DNA from: Coffea arabica
Taxonomy: Eukaryota; Streptophyta; Magnoliopsida; Gentianales; Rubiaceae
Reading direction: 5' to 3'
Assembly: GCF_036785885.1 (NCBI RefSeq)
Contig: NC_092312.1
Location: 15,952,001-16,016,000, forward strand
Length of the DNA stretch: 64,000 bases
Each line of letters opens with the position of its first letter. The stretch's first letter is position 1. A program made the translations under genes and the position numbers. Under the pieces are notes generated by a model that worked only from the letters and a program-made list of their open reading frames with translations, was not told where the DNA came from and searched no databases. Below, in pieces: positions 1-11,600 of the stretch.

Positions 1-2301
1 AAGAGGCGTTTTTTAAAAAAAAAAAAAAAATACAATTCTGGTTACGTTCATCAGGGAAATTGTTTTTCTTATATCTTAATTCGCTTCTTTTTATTCTCTT
101 AAGTGATTGTCGTTTTCTGCCTAATATGGTCGACTTTTTGACCTTTTCCTTGTAATTTTTTCCCCAGGGTTTGGTGTCTTTCACCAGTTTACCGTTTTAG
201 CTTTGGCGGGTAAATTCTTTTATTAGTTAAACTGTATGTAACTCTTTTAAGTGGCATACAACTATATTTTCTTCGTATTTCTTCCTATGGGACTTTAAAA
301 AGAAAAAGAAAAAGTTCACCAAATGAGAGAGAGAGAGAGAGATGCAATCTTATCCAGCAAGCTACTGCTTTAATTCTGAAAGCGTAGTACTATGCCGCAT
401 TTTTTCTGGGCTGTAATGTACAGAACACATTATCTACCATGAGGGGTGTCTGCCCCCGTTTGTATAAAATTCTGGTTTCTTGATTCTTGCCACTTTTACC
501 AGTTTTAAAGTAAGCTTGTATCAAATGGATGAATTTGTGAGCCAAGGAATATAGAACATTGCGAATTTTTGAGAAATGCAATGGATCATCAAGTTGAACC
601 TTAGCGATGAGCCAAGTATTCCTAGCATTAAACTTGTCTAGCACTCTTTACTGACAGTTGTAGCATAAGCAGGCTAGTTATATCCCGACGTTTGTCCTCG
701 AGTGGATCATAAAGTTGAAGTTTAAGGAACAATTTGTCTTTTAACTGAATGAACTTGAAGTGGTTTTGGGAAATGATATGGATCTCATGTTTTCTTGTCC
801 TCAAAAGTGGCCACAAACTCCATTTTAAAGAATCCTTTTGATCTAAAGTTTGAAACTAAAGATGTTTTGTACACTGGCCTATTCGGATGATGCAATGGCT
901 TCGAGGAATTGTGTTGGGCCCCCAGCCCCCGTTACGGCGTCACTTTTATAGCTTTTTTTGGGAGTTTCAAACTATACCTATCGTTTGGATGGAGTAAGTT
1001 CCAAGCTACGCAAGTGAAATGATACGCTTGCACTTGAAAATCTACTTTTAAACTGACCTTAAATTCTTGTACAAGCTGAAGGGATATGATTCTCTTTTGT
1101 TGGGTCGGTGCAGGATGTCTCTCAAAAACCTAAGAGAAGTTGGCATTTCTTTATAGGCTTATGCAACAGCGGAGCCAAAACCATCGCTACTCGTCATTTG
1201 TTACTGGCCCCCATTTTTTGGCTCAATTTCCTTTGTTTTTTCTTTGAGTGAATGGTTAAAATAATCATTAAACTATTCAAAATGATAGAGTTGGTCACTA
1301 AAATATTTTTTGGTAAAAAAAATCACTCAATTACAAAAAATGAGCATTTTGGATCATGTAAATTAAAGGGAATTACAATTTTTCAGAGACAAAATATCCA
1401 AATAATGCCACGTCACTCTCCTCTCCATCCCTGCCGTAGCAGCACATTCTAAATTAATTGGAATTACAAATTTTCAGTGGCGGTGGGTGGTGGAAGAGGA
1501 AGAGCTTGATATTGGTATTTTTTTTATTAATTGTATTTACCTCCTATAAAATTTGGCTAAAATAGGGATTAATCCTTAAAGTTTGGTTTTTCTTTAAAGA
1601 AAAATTGTGTTTTTACCCTTTAGAACTTACAATAATAGGTCAAGTTTGCTTCTTTTTTTTTTCCCATTGATTTACTGATCAAATTGGTCAAAATAATCCT
1701 ATGGGCTTGTTTCGGGGAGTTGAATGACTTTTTTAATTTAAAAAAAATTATTCATTCATGGTTTTTTAAATAATTTAACGACCATTTTCGTGATTCAATC
1801 TTTTTCTTTATTAGAATTGAGGACAGGAAGGCAGTGGATAGCAAAAAGCGGCGAGTGCACTTTCCTTGTGTACTTGCCAGCCACTAAAACGGGACTTTAC
1901 AGATATGTCCATTTTGTTTGGTAAAAAAAAAAAAAGCAACGTCGTGTTTGGTATTCTTTGTGCTGGACTTCTCAGGTGTATCAACAGAAAAAAAGGCATG
2001 AACAAAGTCACAAACACGCGAGATACAGACAACTAGATTTTTATCCATCTTTGAAAAATCAAATCCACAGACATCTTGCAGAATACTCGGTTAAGAGCCA
2101 AAAGGTCCAAAAGTCAGCAGATGAAAAAGGCAATGATGTATGTACTGTATATACGGTCATAACCAGTACGTCCAGTCTGTTGACTACAAAAATTTGTTTC
2201 TTTGGTTTCTAGAAAGACGGTGGATCGATCGGCTTCCAGTTTCATGTTAAACTTTGTCACATGTTTCAATTCATCAGACTCTTCATCCCCTCAGTTTGAA
2301 A
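1..2301. other. Intergenic, downstream of the BBX gene
   Basis: No gene is recognised here. A GA microsatellite lies near 325-342 and several A or T homopolymers occur. Two overlapping minus-strand open frames (390-644 and 628-816) look mildly protein-like, with repeated phrases such as LxDPL, but match no family I know and lack a convincing gene structure. The stretch from about 1240 to 1800 is low-complexity AT-rich DNA of the kind left by old repeats. The part nearest the BBX stop codon should contain its 3' UTR and polyadenylation site; none was placed. Confidence 0.5.
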
Positions 2302-3631
2302 CTATATTGGAGCTTGCGGTACCCAATGGCCTAAATCTTTTACATTTGAAAAATAACCCGCAGTGCATTCAAATTCTTCGTAGGCAATTGGTGACGTCGT
2401 CTGGTCATGAGTCTGCAATGAATCAGTCTGGAAATTACTGCATCAGAAAAAGGCCATAGTCCTTAAAGCCAATACAATGCTTTCGATTATGCCTCATATA
2501 CGTAGTCTTGTTTGGCAAGCAAGTTTTTTGTCTAAGTTTATCTGCTACAAGTTTTTTAACAACTTTAATTTTTTTAACAACTTTAGTTTAGTTACAGTAA
2601 TATCAAAAATTTCTTAAAATTTTTAAACTATATACTTCAAAATATCCAAAAATTTACATATTTCAAAAAAAAATTTCTGCAACTTCTACGATAAATTACA
2701 GTAAAATTTTAGACAAATATCTAAAAAATTCACTTGACAAACAGGGCCTTAGTTTTACTAACATTATTGATTTCTACTATTTATTAATGTATTGTTATTA
2801 ACAGTCCTAATGGCTGTACTGCCATGTTTTCTGTATCAGCATCACTCCATTCCACCACCAAGAAAGGATATTATAAAAAAGAAAAAGGAAAAAGAAAAAG
2901 CAAGAGTGCTGCAAACCTTACAGAAACCATAAGGAAAAGATGAAGGTGGATCAAGAAAATCTTCAACATGCCATCCTGGTAATGTCTCCGTGAGGTACTC
3001 TGATATACTACTGGTAGCGACAGAACCTTCTTGGTTCGTCCAGTGACTCTCAATCTCAAAACTAAGATGATTTGATGTTGATTTAGAAGTCTTTGCAGTT
3101 GAGTTGGCCCTGAGATTGTGTGGATCATTAACACTCGAAGCACTCTTGCTTTCAGTTTTAGCAGTTCTTGTGCTGCCAGCAGCGTACGAGACACTTGAGG
3201 ATGATGGAGTTTGGTTTGCGGATGAAGAAGCTGAGAGCCTTACTCCGGTAAGAAGAAACCTGTTATGCTTTTGGGTATGTTGGTTGGCTTTGTGTATTGG
3301 AATATCACATTCCCTGCAAAGAAGGGCTCTATCTTGCTGACAAAACAGCACTGCACGCCTTTCCTGCAATATTACAATCAAAACGATGCTATAAAAGGAA
3401 TGGAACAGTACCTCTTCAGTTCACAAATAGTATAAAAATTTGTACCTGGCAAATGTCACAGATAGGGGAGTCTTTCTGGGGATGGTGTAGAAGAGAGAAA
3501 CGATGATGCTTGCTAGCAAGCTTGTTTGCGTGATGAACTCGATGGTCGCATGCTTGGCATAGAGCTGCTTCATCCGCGGAACAGAAAACGGATGCCTCTT
3601 CTGTATTGCAAACGTCACACTGGATCTTCAT
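2302..3631 (-). CDS. Double B-box zinc finger protein, BBX20/21/22-like
   Basis: Three exons on the minus strand: 3631-3446, 3363-2917 and 2412-2302, all joined in phase 0, giving 247 residues. B-box 1 has Cys5, Cys8, Cys17, Asp20, Cys25, Cys28, His33 and His42. B-box 2 has Cys58, Cys61, Cys70, Asp73, Cys78, Cys81, His86 and His91 and spans the first intron. A Ser/Thr-rich linker follows, then the SISEYLTETLPGWHVEDFLD segment typical of this group, and a short last exon ending GHWVPQAPI. There is no CCT domain, so it belongs to structural group IV. Proteins of this group are nuclear transcription co-regulators in light signalling that act with HY5 and COP1. That role is family knowledge. The small third exon rests on an exact phase fit, a good acceptor (ttcattgcag) and the WVPQAP tail; it is the least certain part. 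Confidence 0.93.
2502..2752. repeat. Short inverted-repeat element (MITE), in BBX intron 2
   Basis: The left end reads GTCTTGTTTGGCAAGCAAG. The right end, read on the other strand, gives GCCCTGTTTGTCAAGTGAA, and both are followed by TTTTTT and GTCTAA-like sequence. About 250 bp with imperfect terminal inverted repeats and no coding capacity suggests a non-autonomous DNA transposon. It lies inside the second intron (2413-2916) of the BBX gene. Ends are approximate. Confidence 0.55.
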
Positions 3632-3989
3632 TCTACCTATTAAGGGGTACAGTTCTGTTTCTCAGGAACGAGATTGTGTCTGTTTTCAGAGTATTGTAGT
3701 ACTTATTCCTCTGTCTAAGTCTGAGTACGAAGGAGAGTGCTTTGATTATATAGTACTATTCGGAGAAGTAGTACTCAATTTGGAAGGTGTTATAAAGAGG
3801 TAGAGCTGCTTGGTGGGAGTAAATTTGGGAATGAGACGAAATATTATGGGCAGACCTCAGAGATGGGGCAGGAAAGCACAGCTAAGATCTCAGGAGTCAT
3901 AAATCTATTCTTTCTGACTAAAAGAAAGCTCTGGAAAGGAGACTAGAGAAGACATCAGACGGCTTCATAGCTACCTCTGTGGATAGCGC

Positions 3990-3990
3990 G

Positions 3991-4022
<32 letters not shown>
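3990..4022. repeat. Compound CT/AT microsatellite upstream of BBX
   Basis: A CT run of about nine units passes directly into an AT run of about seven units. It lies about 360 bp upstream of the BBX start codon. On the coding strand this is an AT-then-AG tract; GA-rich tracts are common in plant 5' leaders and promoters, so it could lie near the transcription start. Confidence 0.9.
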
Positions 4023-6693
4023 CTAGTAAGTATTTCTCTACTGATAAGAATAGTTTGTCCGTGTTGTGCAGGAACAAAGACGCAGGCAACGGGTTGGCTG
4101 TAATTCAATTATCCTGATTTGCTTTCGCTCTCAGTTTTGGAGTGTCTGTCCTTTCTGCAATCTGCACCTTGAGGCATGGCCGTATGGGCTAAGACTTGGG
4201 AGGCCTTTATCTACTCATTTATTGACCCTTTCCATTTTCATATGAATTGAATAATGCAAACAGATCCTGGCAAAGTGGTAGGTCCAGAGTGGATTAAGAG
4301 CACAATTTGACTCATTGGGATTAATTGGTCCAATTAACTAATGCACATTGGCAAGTAAAATATATATACTTTTTAAGTAATCATTTCTTCCCTACGCTGC
4401 GACTTGATTTAACCGTACAACTTTAACGTAGATCTTTAGTAGCAATGACAAAGTAAATGATATACCTCTCTTATGAAAGTGTAAGAGTTAATAATAATTC
4501 AGGGAAAGAAAAAGTCAATACGTGAACGCTACCTGATATGACCATAAATGGATGATGTGGAAATTGCTTTATTCAATCCCATGCTCGGCGCTTTAAATGT
4601 TGCCACCCAATTGATGATATGAAAACATAATTCGACGGGTCAAATCGTCATACTTAACTAGAAAGGCTAAATTTGTTACATTCAATTGCGTGCAGTCACA
4701 GCCTCTTTAGGCCATGCGGCAGTTACTACCGAGGAGTTTACAGATGAGGAATCCAGGCAAAGCATTTATAAACTACGGTAATATACTCTTTCAACGATTC
4801 ACATTTCCTAATTTGCTCTTTCTTCACCTTCTTTGCCATTACTTGATCTATAAGAGAGTGGGATAGATGATTATTTGAAATAGTTACTGCAATATTTTTT
4901 ACGATATAATTTATATATGAGATGAAAAAGTAATTATAATTCAAATATACTGAAAAAAATGATCACTAGATTCAAGATTATAATAGGTGTAATTTGATCA
5001 TTGAATTATTCTTTTATAGGAAAAAAAAAAGATGATGATCTCACCGATTCATTCATTATGACCTTATGGCACTTTTTCTTTTTCTTTTTTTTATAATAAA
5101 TACTATATCATTTGTCTTCAGATCTAAATGTATGTAGAGTAAAAAATATATATATGATCAGAAAACATTTAAAGGGAAAAATCAAAAGATTTTTTTTTTC
5201 CCAAAACAACGGCAATTCAAAGCCTTTTTTTTTTAAAACAAAGTTTTAACCAACTCTTGACTCAAGTTTTGTTTTGAACAACCACTTTGATTCATACTTT
5301 AAATTGATAATGAATGAACTAATTGAACTGATGACACAAATAATCGACCAATTCTGAAGAAACTCATCTTCATAACATCACAATAGTTACTCTGGCGGGG
5401 TATTCGTGTCATATACTGAATTTCTGACTCTAATTCACATTTAAGATCGAATACATTTCTTAAACTCAGATCTATTAAATAAAAAGAATATCCAGCATTG
5501 AGGTTTCCAACCTGTTTGGAAAGATTAAAAAAAAAAAAAAATTGTAATGGCTGATCATTTAAAAGAATAGTCTACTAATGCTGGTACACTAATAATAATA
5601 ATAATATATTGATCTGCTGACGCGATGGCTGACATATTTCCTATGAGTCAATTATGTCAACTACAGCGCCAAACATGCCAATAAACCACTGCTTGCTTCT
5701 ACTGATTATGTCCCCTGAGAAATATAACTATGCCATGAGCATGATACGGAATCGGAAGGCATCGCGAATTCCCCGCAAAGCTGCTGTAGCTTTAGTTAGG
5801 AAAGCAACTACTTTGATGGACACTGAATATTCTTTCTCCGAAGGCAAAATAGTTGAATGGAAATTTGGCACTTCTTTTCTAGTTGGACTTGCGGCAACCA
5901 GAAGGGAAGTCAAAGATTCAGCATGACATTTGTGTCACGTTTTTCGGATTGTAATTTTTTACCAAAAAAAATTATATTATATTTTTACGTAAATATATTT
6001 TTTAATTATTTTTTTATCTCGTATATATCAAATCATTACAGTAATTTTTCAAGTTCATAACATACCATCCAAACAACATTATAATTACTGCTACCATAAC
6101 CCTAAGGCACAAGTTCTTGGACCAAAACTAAACAAAATGACAAAAAGAAGGGAAAAAAACGGTAATACGTACAGGGAGACTGATAATTGGATGGTAGGTG
6201 GGAAAGGAAGCGTGAAACCGGCATTCCGAGCTACAAATTTTGTCAGAAGCTCAAATAATTGTGATGTAGTCCCACGCTTTCCTTGTTTTCTCATTATCAG
6301 AAACTCACGTAGAAGTCAATGATCGAAATGGAATACAAAACATACGACTACCCTCCTTTGCAACGTATGCTTAAAATCGAAAACTGAGGCGGAATTAAAT
6401 TGAGAAACCTTCAAGTCTCTTTTGTTTTTTTTTTGTTTTTCAATTATTTCCCATATCTGACTTGTGGATTGCTGAGGATTCAACGGCACTGAGCTAACAA
6501 AATTAAATACGTGCACGTCCCGTTAGACGAGACATCAAGAAATTAGACATATGAGAACGATGATGGTGGGGTTCACCAAGCACTAGATGACAAATAACAC
6601 TTTTTTTTTTTTATAAAATTTTTCTCATTGAGATATGGATGATGTCTGCGAATCTTTGATCATACACAAAAGAACTGAAGAAGCAGAGGACTC

Positions 6694-6919
6694 GGGGCAT
6701 CTGCAACCGTCCCGGATAATTTTGATCATTTTCAATTACACGTAACTTTTTTTTGTATATTGTGTAATATTTTTTGCACATCGCGTAACTTTAGAGTAAA
6801 TTTTTGTGGGATCCACATATGGCGTGAAAATCGAGTTACAACTTATAATCTCAGCCGCACAAATTTTTGAAGTCAGATCATGGTCATTAACCGTTCAGGG
6901 ACGGTCATATCCCTGCCCC
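6694..6919. repeat. Small inverted-repeat element
   Basis: The left end GGGGCATCTGCAACCGTCCC and the right end, read on the opposite strand as GGGGCAGGGATATGACCGTC, form imperfect inverted repeats around about 225 bp of AT-rich DNA. The interior contains several TAACTT-type motifs, echoed at 25320-25400. It is probably a MITE; no clear target duplication was seen. Confidence 0.45.
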
Positions 6920-7771
6920 ATTTCCGAAGAAGTATGTTGATGTGCAAGTTGTGGCAAAACTCATCCATACAGTGAAAATTGCAACTAAAAGTCCAAAACA
7001 AAAGAACAATAATAATGTAGCTTAGTATATTTTTGTTTGTATAATCCGCAGGTATTTGCACTAGTTTTATGGTCAGCAATTAATCTTATTCGAGTCGAGT
7101 CGACTCCTTATAAAGGAAAACTTTTTTAACGTTGTCTTTTTTATTTCCATGAGTTTTGAATTCGAGACCTCATGATTAAGGAATGTAAGTCCCTTCCACT
7201 TGCACCAATATCGGCCGCTGGTACCTAGCATATGACTGTGGATACACTCCCAATGCTTCTCACATGGAAGGGATATATACATGTGGATCGAAAAGTGAAG
7301 CAAGCTCATGGGCCATAGCGGTACTAGAAATTTGAAACCATGCGTAGGTTTCTCAAGCGAAGCAACAGCAACCATCGATAATGGTAATGACTATTCTAAC
7401 TTGTAAAACCAAGAATAACGGCCACCTACGAAAGAAAAGAGTGATGAGAAAGTATACGGTGGATTTTAGAAACACAAAGCATGAAGTGAGAGAATGACTT
7501 AATATAAGGACTTCCGCCAATTTTAGGCAGTAGTCGACCATATAGGAACGATTCACAGACTCACTTGGATTTGTGTACGTATAGTATGGAAATCAAACGT
7601 TGGGTTGGGCATTTCATCGAGAGAGGTAGGATAAGTGTAGTTGCTGATTTTCAAGTATTGCATGGCCAATGTTGTTCCCTGTGAAAAACTAGCTGTAGCT
7701 GGAAGCAAACTTCCGTTCCATTCTGAACATAAAAAAAACAAGATAAAAATAATAATAATAAAACAATGCGC

Positions 7772-7795
7772 GTCTCTCTCTCTCTCTCTCTCTCT
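7772..7795. repeat. CT microsatellite
   Basis: An uninterrupted CT run of about eleven units, preceded by an AAT run at 7748-7761. No coding context. Confidence 0.9.
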
Positions 7796-8055
7796 GCGTC
7801 TCTTCCATTTTTTTTTTATTTCTTGGGCCGGGACCCAATGACCCTTTAATTGGACCGAAGCTCCAAAAACGAAAATGATAAAGCAATAGGAGAATCCTGA
7901 AGATGGCGGAGGCCCGATTTAAGAAGAGTTGATATTGTTTGAAGCCAATTATGTCGGGGCAGGCTGGGACTAAGCTGTTTTGTCTGTGGCCCACAGAAAT
8001 ATCTGAAAGCCCTATCTCCAATGCATGAATCCATGGTCATCCTGAAGCATTTGTA

Positions 8056-8400
8056 GCTGTGTTAGGATGTAAATGAGTCTAATCAAATCAAACAGTTTAG
8101 TTTAGTGCTCGTTTTTGTTTGATTATTTCAATGATTTTATTGAATGTGGATATTATCGAATATAAAATGTCATTCAAATTTGGCAACAAGTTTGAGTTTT
8201 TATCAAGTTTAATTAGGCTATGTTAGGGTGTAAACGACTCTAATCGAGTCAAACAGTTTAGTATTCAAACTTCTTTTATTATTTTTAACAACTTTGAAAT
8301 TTTGTTTAAGTTTAACTTATATATTTTGTCGAATTTAAATATTATCGAATATAAAAGTTATTCAAATTTAGTAATAAAGTTTTTAAATTTTTACCAACTT
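8056..8400. repeat. Diverged tandem duplication, period about 161 bp
   Basis: Two copies begin GCTGTGTTAGGATGTAAATG (8056) and GCTATGTTAGGGTGTAAACG (8217). Both continue with AGTCTAATC or GACTCTAATC, then CAAACAGTTTAG, and both contain ATTATCGAATATAAAA further on. A weak partial third copy may follow to about 8450. It ends about 200 bp upstream of the next gene's start codon. Confidence 0.65.
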
Positions 8401-8608
8401 TAAATTGATTTGATTATTTTAACGAGTTTAAAATTTTGTTGAAATTCCAAAATGTGAGTAACTTGATTTATTTCAACCTTACCTCTGAGGATGGCTTTAT
8501 TATTGTTGCTCTCGGTTACTTATTTGTTAACACCAGAAATGCCCAGCACCTAATCCTCATCTCTCGGCAGGGAAAGTTTAAAAGCAAGCGAAAAAAAAAA
8601 CCTGAAAA

Positions 8609-11600
8609 ATGGCAACATCTGTTATCACACCACCTGCTATACCATACGCCTTGCATTGGCCGTCGCATAATCGTCTTCCGGTACGATTTCACTCCCATCT
8701 TCTTCCAGTAGTACGCACTCTTGTTACTTTTCTTTAAATGTTTGGATTAATTTTATTTTGATTTTTGTAATTTAGTTTCAATTTTAGTGTTATTTTTCCA
8801 CAATCATGCAGTGCGTAGGCTCTCGTCGACAATGCTTTGCTCGGAAGCTTGCGTTGCAATTCTCGTCCACAAATTTCCCACAACATTATCGCCGGTAATC
8901 AATTAAATCTTCTTAATATCTGCTTTCTTGTATCCCTTAATTTTTCTAGTTTGTTGAAATTTCAGCTGTTAAAACTTTTTCTGCGCTGTTTGGCATATCA
9001 ATTAACCTATGCTGATATGCCAGAAAAGATGGTTTTTGTACATTTTTTGACAAAGCAAAGCAGTCTGCTAGTGTGATGGCAGTGTTGCTGGTCAATTACG
9101 TCGAATTCAACAGGATTTCTTACTATTCGTCATGTGGTAGGCGGAGCTGTTCATAATCACATTACTTGCATATAATAAGCAGGAGAACTTCGGTCTGGGC
9201 AGTAAATCAAAATGCTGAGGAATCATTCAAAAAGACCGTGGCAGTAGACAGACTCATAGATATGCTGAGGGATGCTAATGATAAGGAAGTATGTCTTGTT
9301 TTGCTTTATAAGTTTTTTTCTAATCATCAATTTGTTTTATACCATTAGATGAAATCGTCAACCATGTTGTGGAACCTATTTGTAGTAGCATTTCCATCAA
9401 CCATATGCTGTCCACGGGGGTTCTCAAGTCAGCTACACTTGATGTGGGATGTGGTAACTGGTTTTCCTATCCCGATCAAGTTGCTATGGCTTATTGCACA
9501 TATTCCATCACCGTTTGCTAGGGTGGATAAATGAAGGAACTATAAGCCCAAATCCTGTTCAAAAGATTGCTTGATTCCTTTCTATGCCGGAGTTGTTGTG
9601 CTGTAAGATAACTGGTCAATGTTGTTTGCAGACAAGATGCTGTTTATGCACATTTGGATGATCTTTTACATAGACCTCGCAACAATATTAATATAATTAA
9701 ACCTACGGAAGAAAATCCATCCTTTTGATGTTGCAAAAGTTGGACTGCACAAGTGAAGTAACTTGATAAATATTTGTAATACAAATTATTTTGAACTTAC
9801 TAGCTGTGCTTCTTTACAAAAAAAAGGTTCGGAAATTAAATGCAAGTTGTATTAATGTGTTGATATTGCCGCAAAAACCTTTTACTACCTGTTTCTCAAT
9901 ATAGTCCATTTTCAGGCATTCAATGATAAAGATATGGAAGACAGTCCCTCCTAATTTTGGAACCTCCGTAGCTTCTCTCAACTTCCTTTTTTTTTTCTCA
10001 TTTTTCATCATTTGCCTCCATGCCCTTCAGTGCAATTTTTTTGGAGGTAAATAGTGCATGTTACTGTGTTAGTCCATTTGTAATGAGGTCATCAAGCTGA
10101 ATTTGGGTAAAGTTATTTTATTTTTTTCTTCCCTTTTGCAGCTTCAGAAACTTGTTGCCGAAAATATTCTTGCTTTCAATGAGAGCTTTTGGATAAGACT
10201 TGCTGCTAGATCTGAAACCTGCAAATCTGATGATGATAAAGCATGGTTCTAAGCAATTTGATTTTTTTTTTTTAATTCTAACTCTACTCCTTACTTTATG
10301 TATATAATCGCTTGCTTTTTTGTTGTTTTGCAGAAAGATTACGAAGAACTGGCATCGTTGTTAATGAACTTGGTGGATCGTCTTGTCGACAAGACCAATG
10401 TGCTGTTGTCTTTTCCCCATTAATTATGCTTTTGCACTTTTTAGGATGAAATCTGAAGAATTTGAGTTTATTCTTTTCCTTTTAATCTCATTCTCCTCTC
10501 TACAGGAAAAGATAGAGTCAGCTACTGATGTTCTGAAGGCAATTTTAAAACCTGTAGTTGATGAAGTAGAAGAGATTCCTTGGCCTCCTAGGGACCCTGA
10601 AACTCTCAAGCTCATGGAGAAAGTATGTTTTCTATCTTGTTCTAGTTGAACCTACCTCACCTTTTATCTTCAGGTGTTCCAGGAAGTGATGATGAATGAT
10701 TTTTCGGTGGTTTATTTTATGTTGACGCCTCTTGTATTGTAGTTATGTTTCAAAAAACTGGCTTATATGACTAGGGTAAGAGCAGTTGAAGTTGACTTTT
10801 TTTTTTTTTAAAATACATCTTATTAATGATAATTGTTGCAAAGCTTTACTAATATGTGCAGCTTCACAACTGAAAAAATCAGGAATTAAAGCAAAGGGAG
10901 CAAGAAGGCCATCTGGATGAAGGGTTCTTATCGGAAGTTACTGCACAGTTAAGGCAAGTAAGTCTACCCGATCTTTTACTCCTATTGGAATCATTTGTGT
11001 GAGGGACGGAACAAGAATTTTTGTTTATGGGTGACAGACATCAAATTCACGATCCTACAAGGCTGCCCTAATTTGGGTCAAAATTTGATTAACTTTGTTA
11101 GGTAATACAAACATTAAAGGAGAAGGATATTAGCTAGTGATTGTAAGGTCTGTAGTTTGGCTGTCAAGCCCTCCCCTTGTGAGGTTTAGAATCTTTCCTT
11201 GAATAAAAGAAAAAATTATAGATATCAAACTCTCAAGTCTCTTTCAAGTTCTTCTAAATTAAAAACAATAATGGTGCACCTTTGTATTCAAACCATCTTT
11301 AAGTATATGTTAAATTGATTTGTACAAAAAAAAAAATTTTTGAAACAAAAATTATCCAAGCTCATAGCATAAGGGGAAAATTTTGACAATTGAAAATGTT
11401 CCCAATAAAAAAGAAAAAGAAAAAAGCTTTAGGTCAAAAGTTAGAGTCTAATTGACTCCAACATTGAAGTGAAATTAGTTATTTGCCAACTTACTCTCAC
11501 ACCTTACTTTTGTTTGTTATACATTTTTTATTTCACATGTAATAGTTGTAATATTAAAATTTTAGTTTAACTAGGTGTTAGTTTTTTGAAAATATGTCGG

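Larger units (their letters stand above)
3632..8608. other. Intergenic between BBX and the 11-exon gene
   Basis: This stretch holds the BBX promoter and leader (just above 3631), simple repeats, one small inverted-repeat element (6694-6919) and a diverged tandem duplication (8056-8400). The open frame at 5654-5926 (90 codons) resembles no family I recognise and shows no splice or neighbour support. The rest is AT-rich with no gene seen. Confidence 0.5.

Noticed and set aside
390-816. Two overlapping minus-strand frames as a gene fragment
   Set aside because: Some protein-like texture, but no recognisable domain and the two frames cannot be joined by a supported intron.
5654-5926. 90-codon open frame
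   Set aside because: No family motif, no splice partners and no neighbouring gene structure; both strands are open by chance.
7073-7375. 100-codon minus-strand frame as a gene
   Set aside because: It contains phrases typical of repeat-derived non-coding DNA and lacks any domain or exon partner.
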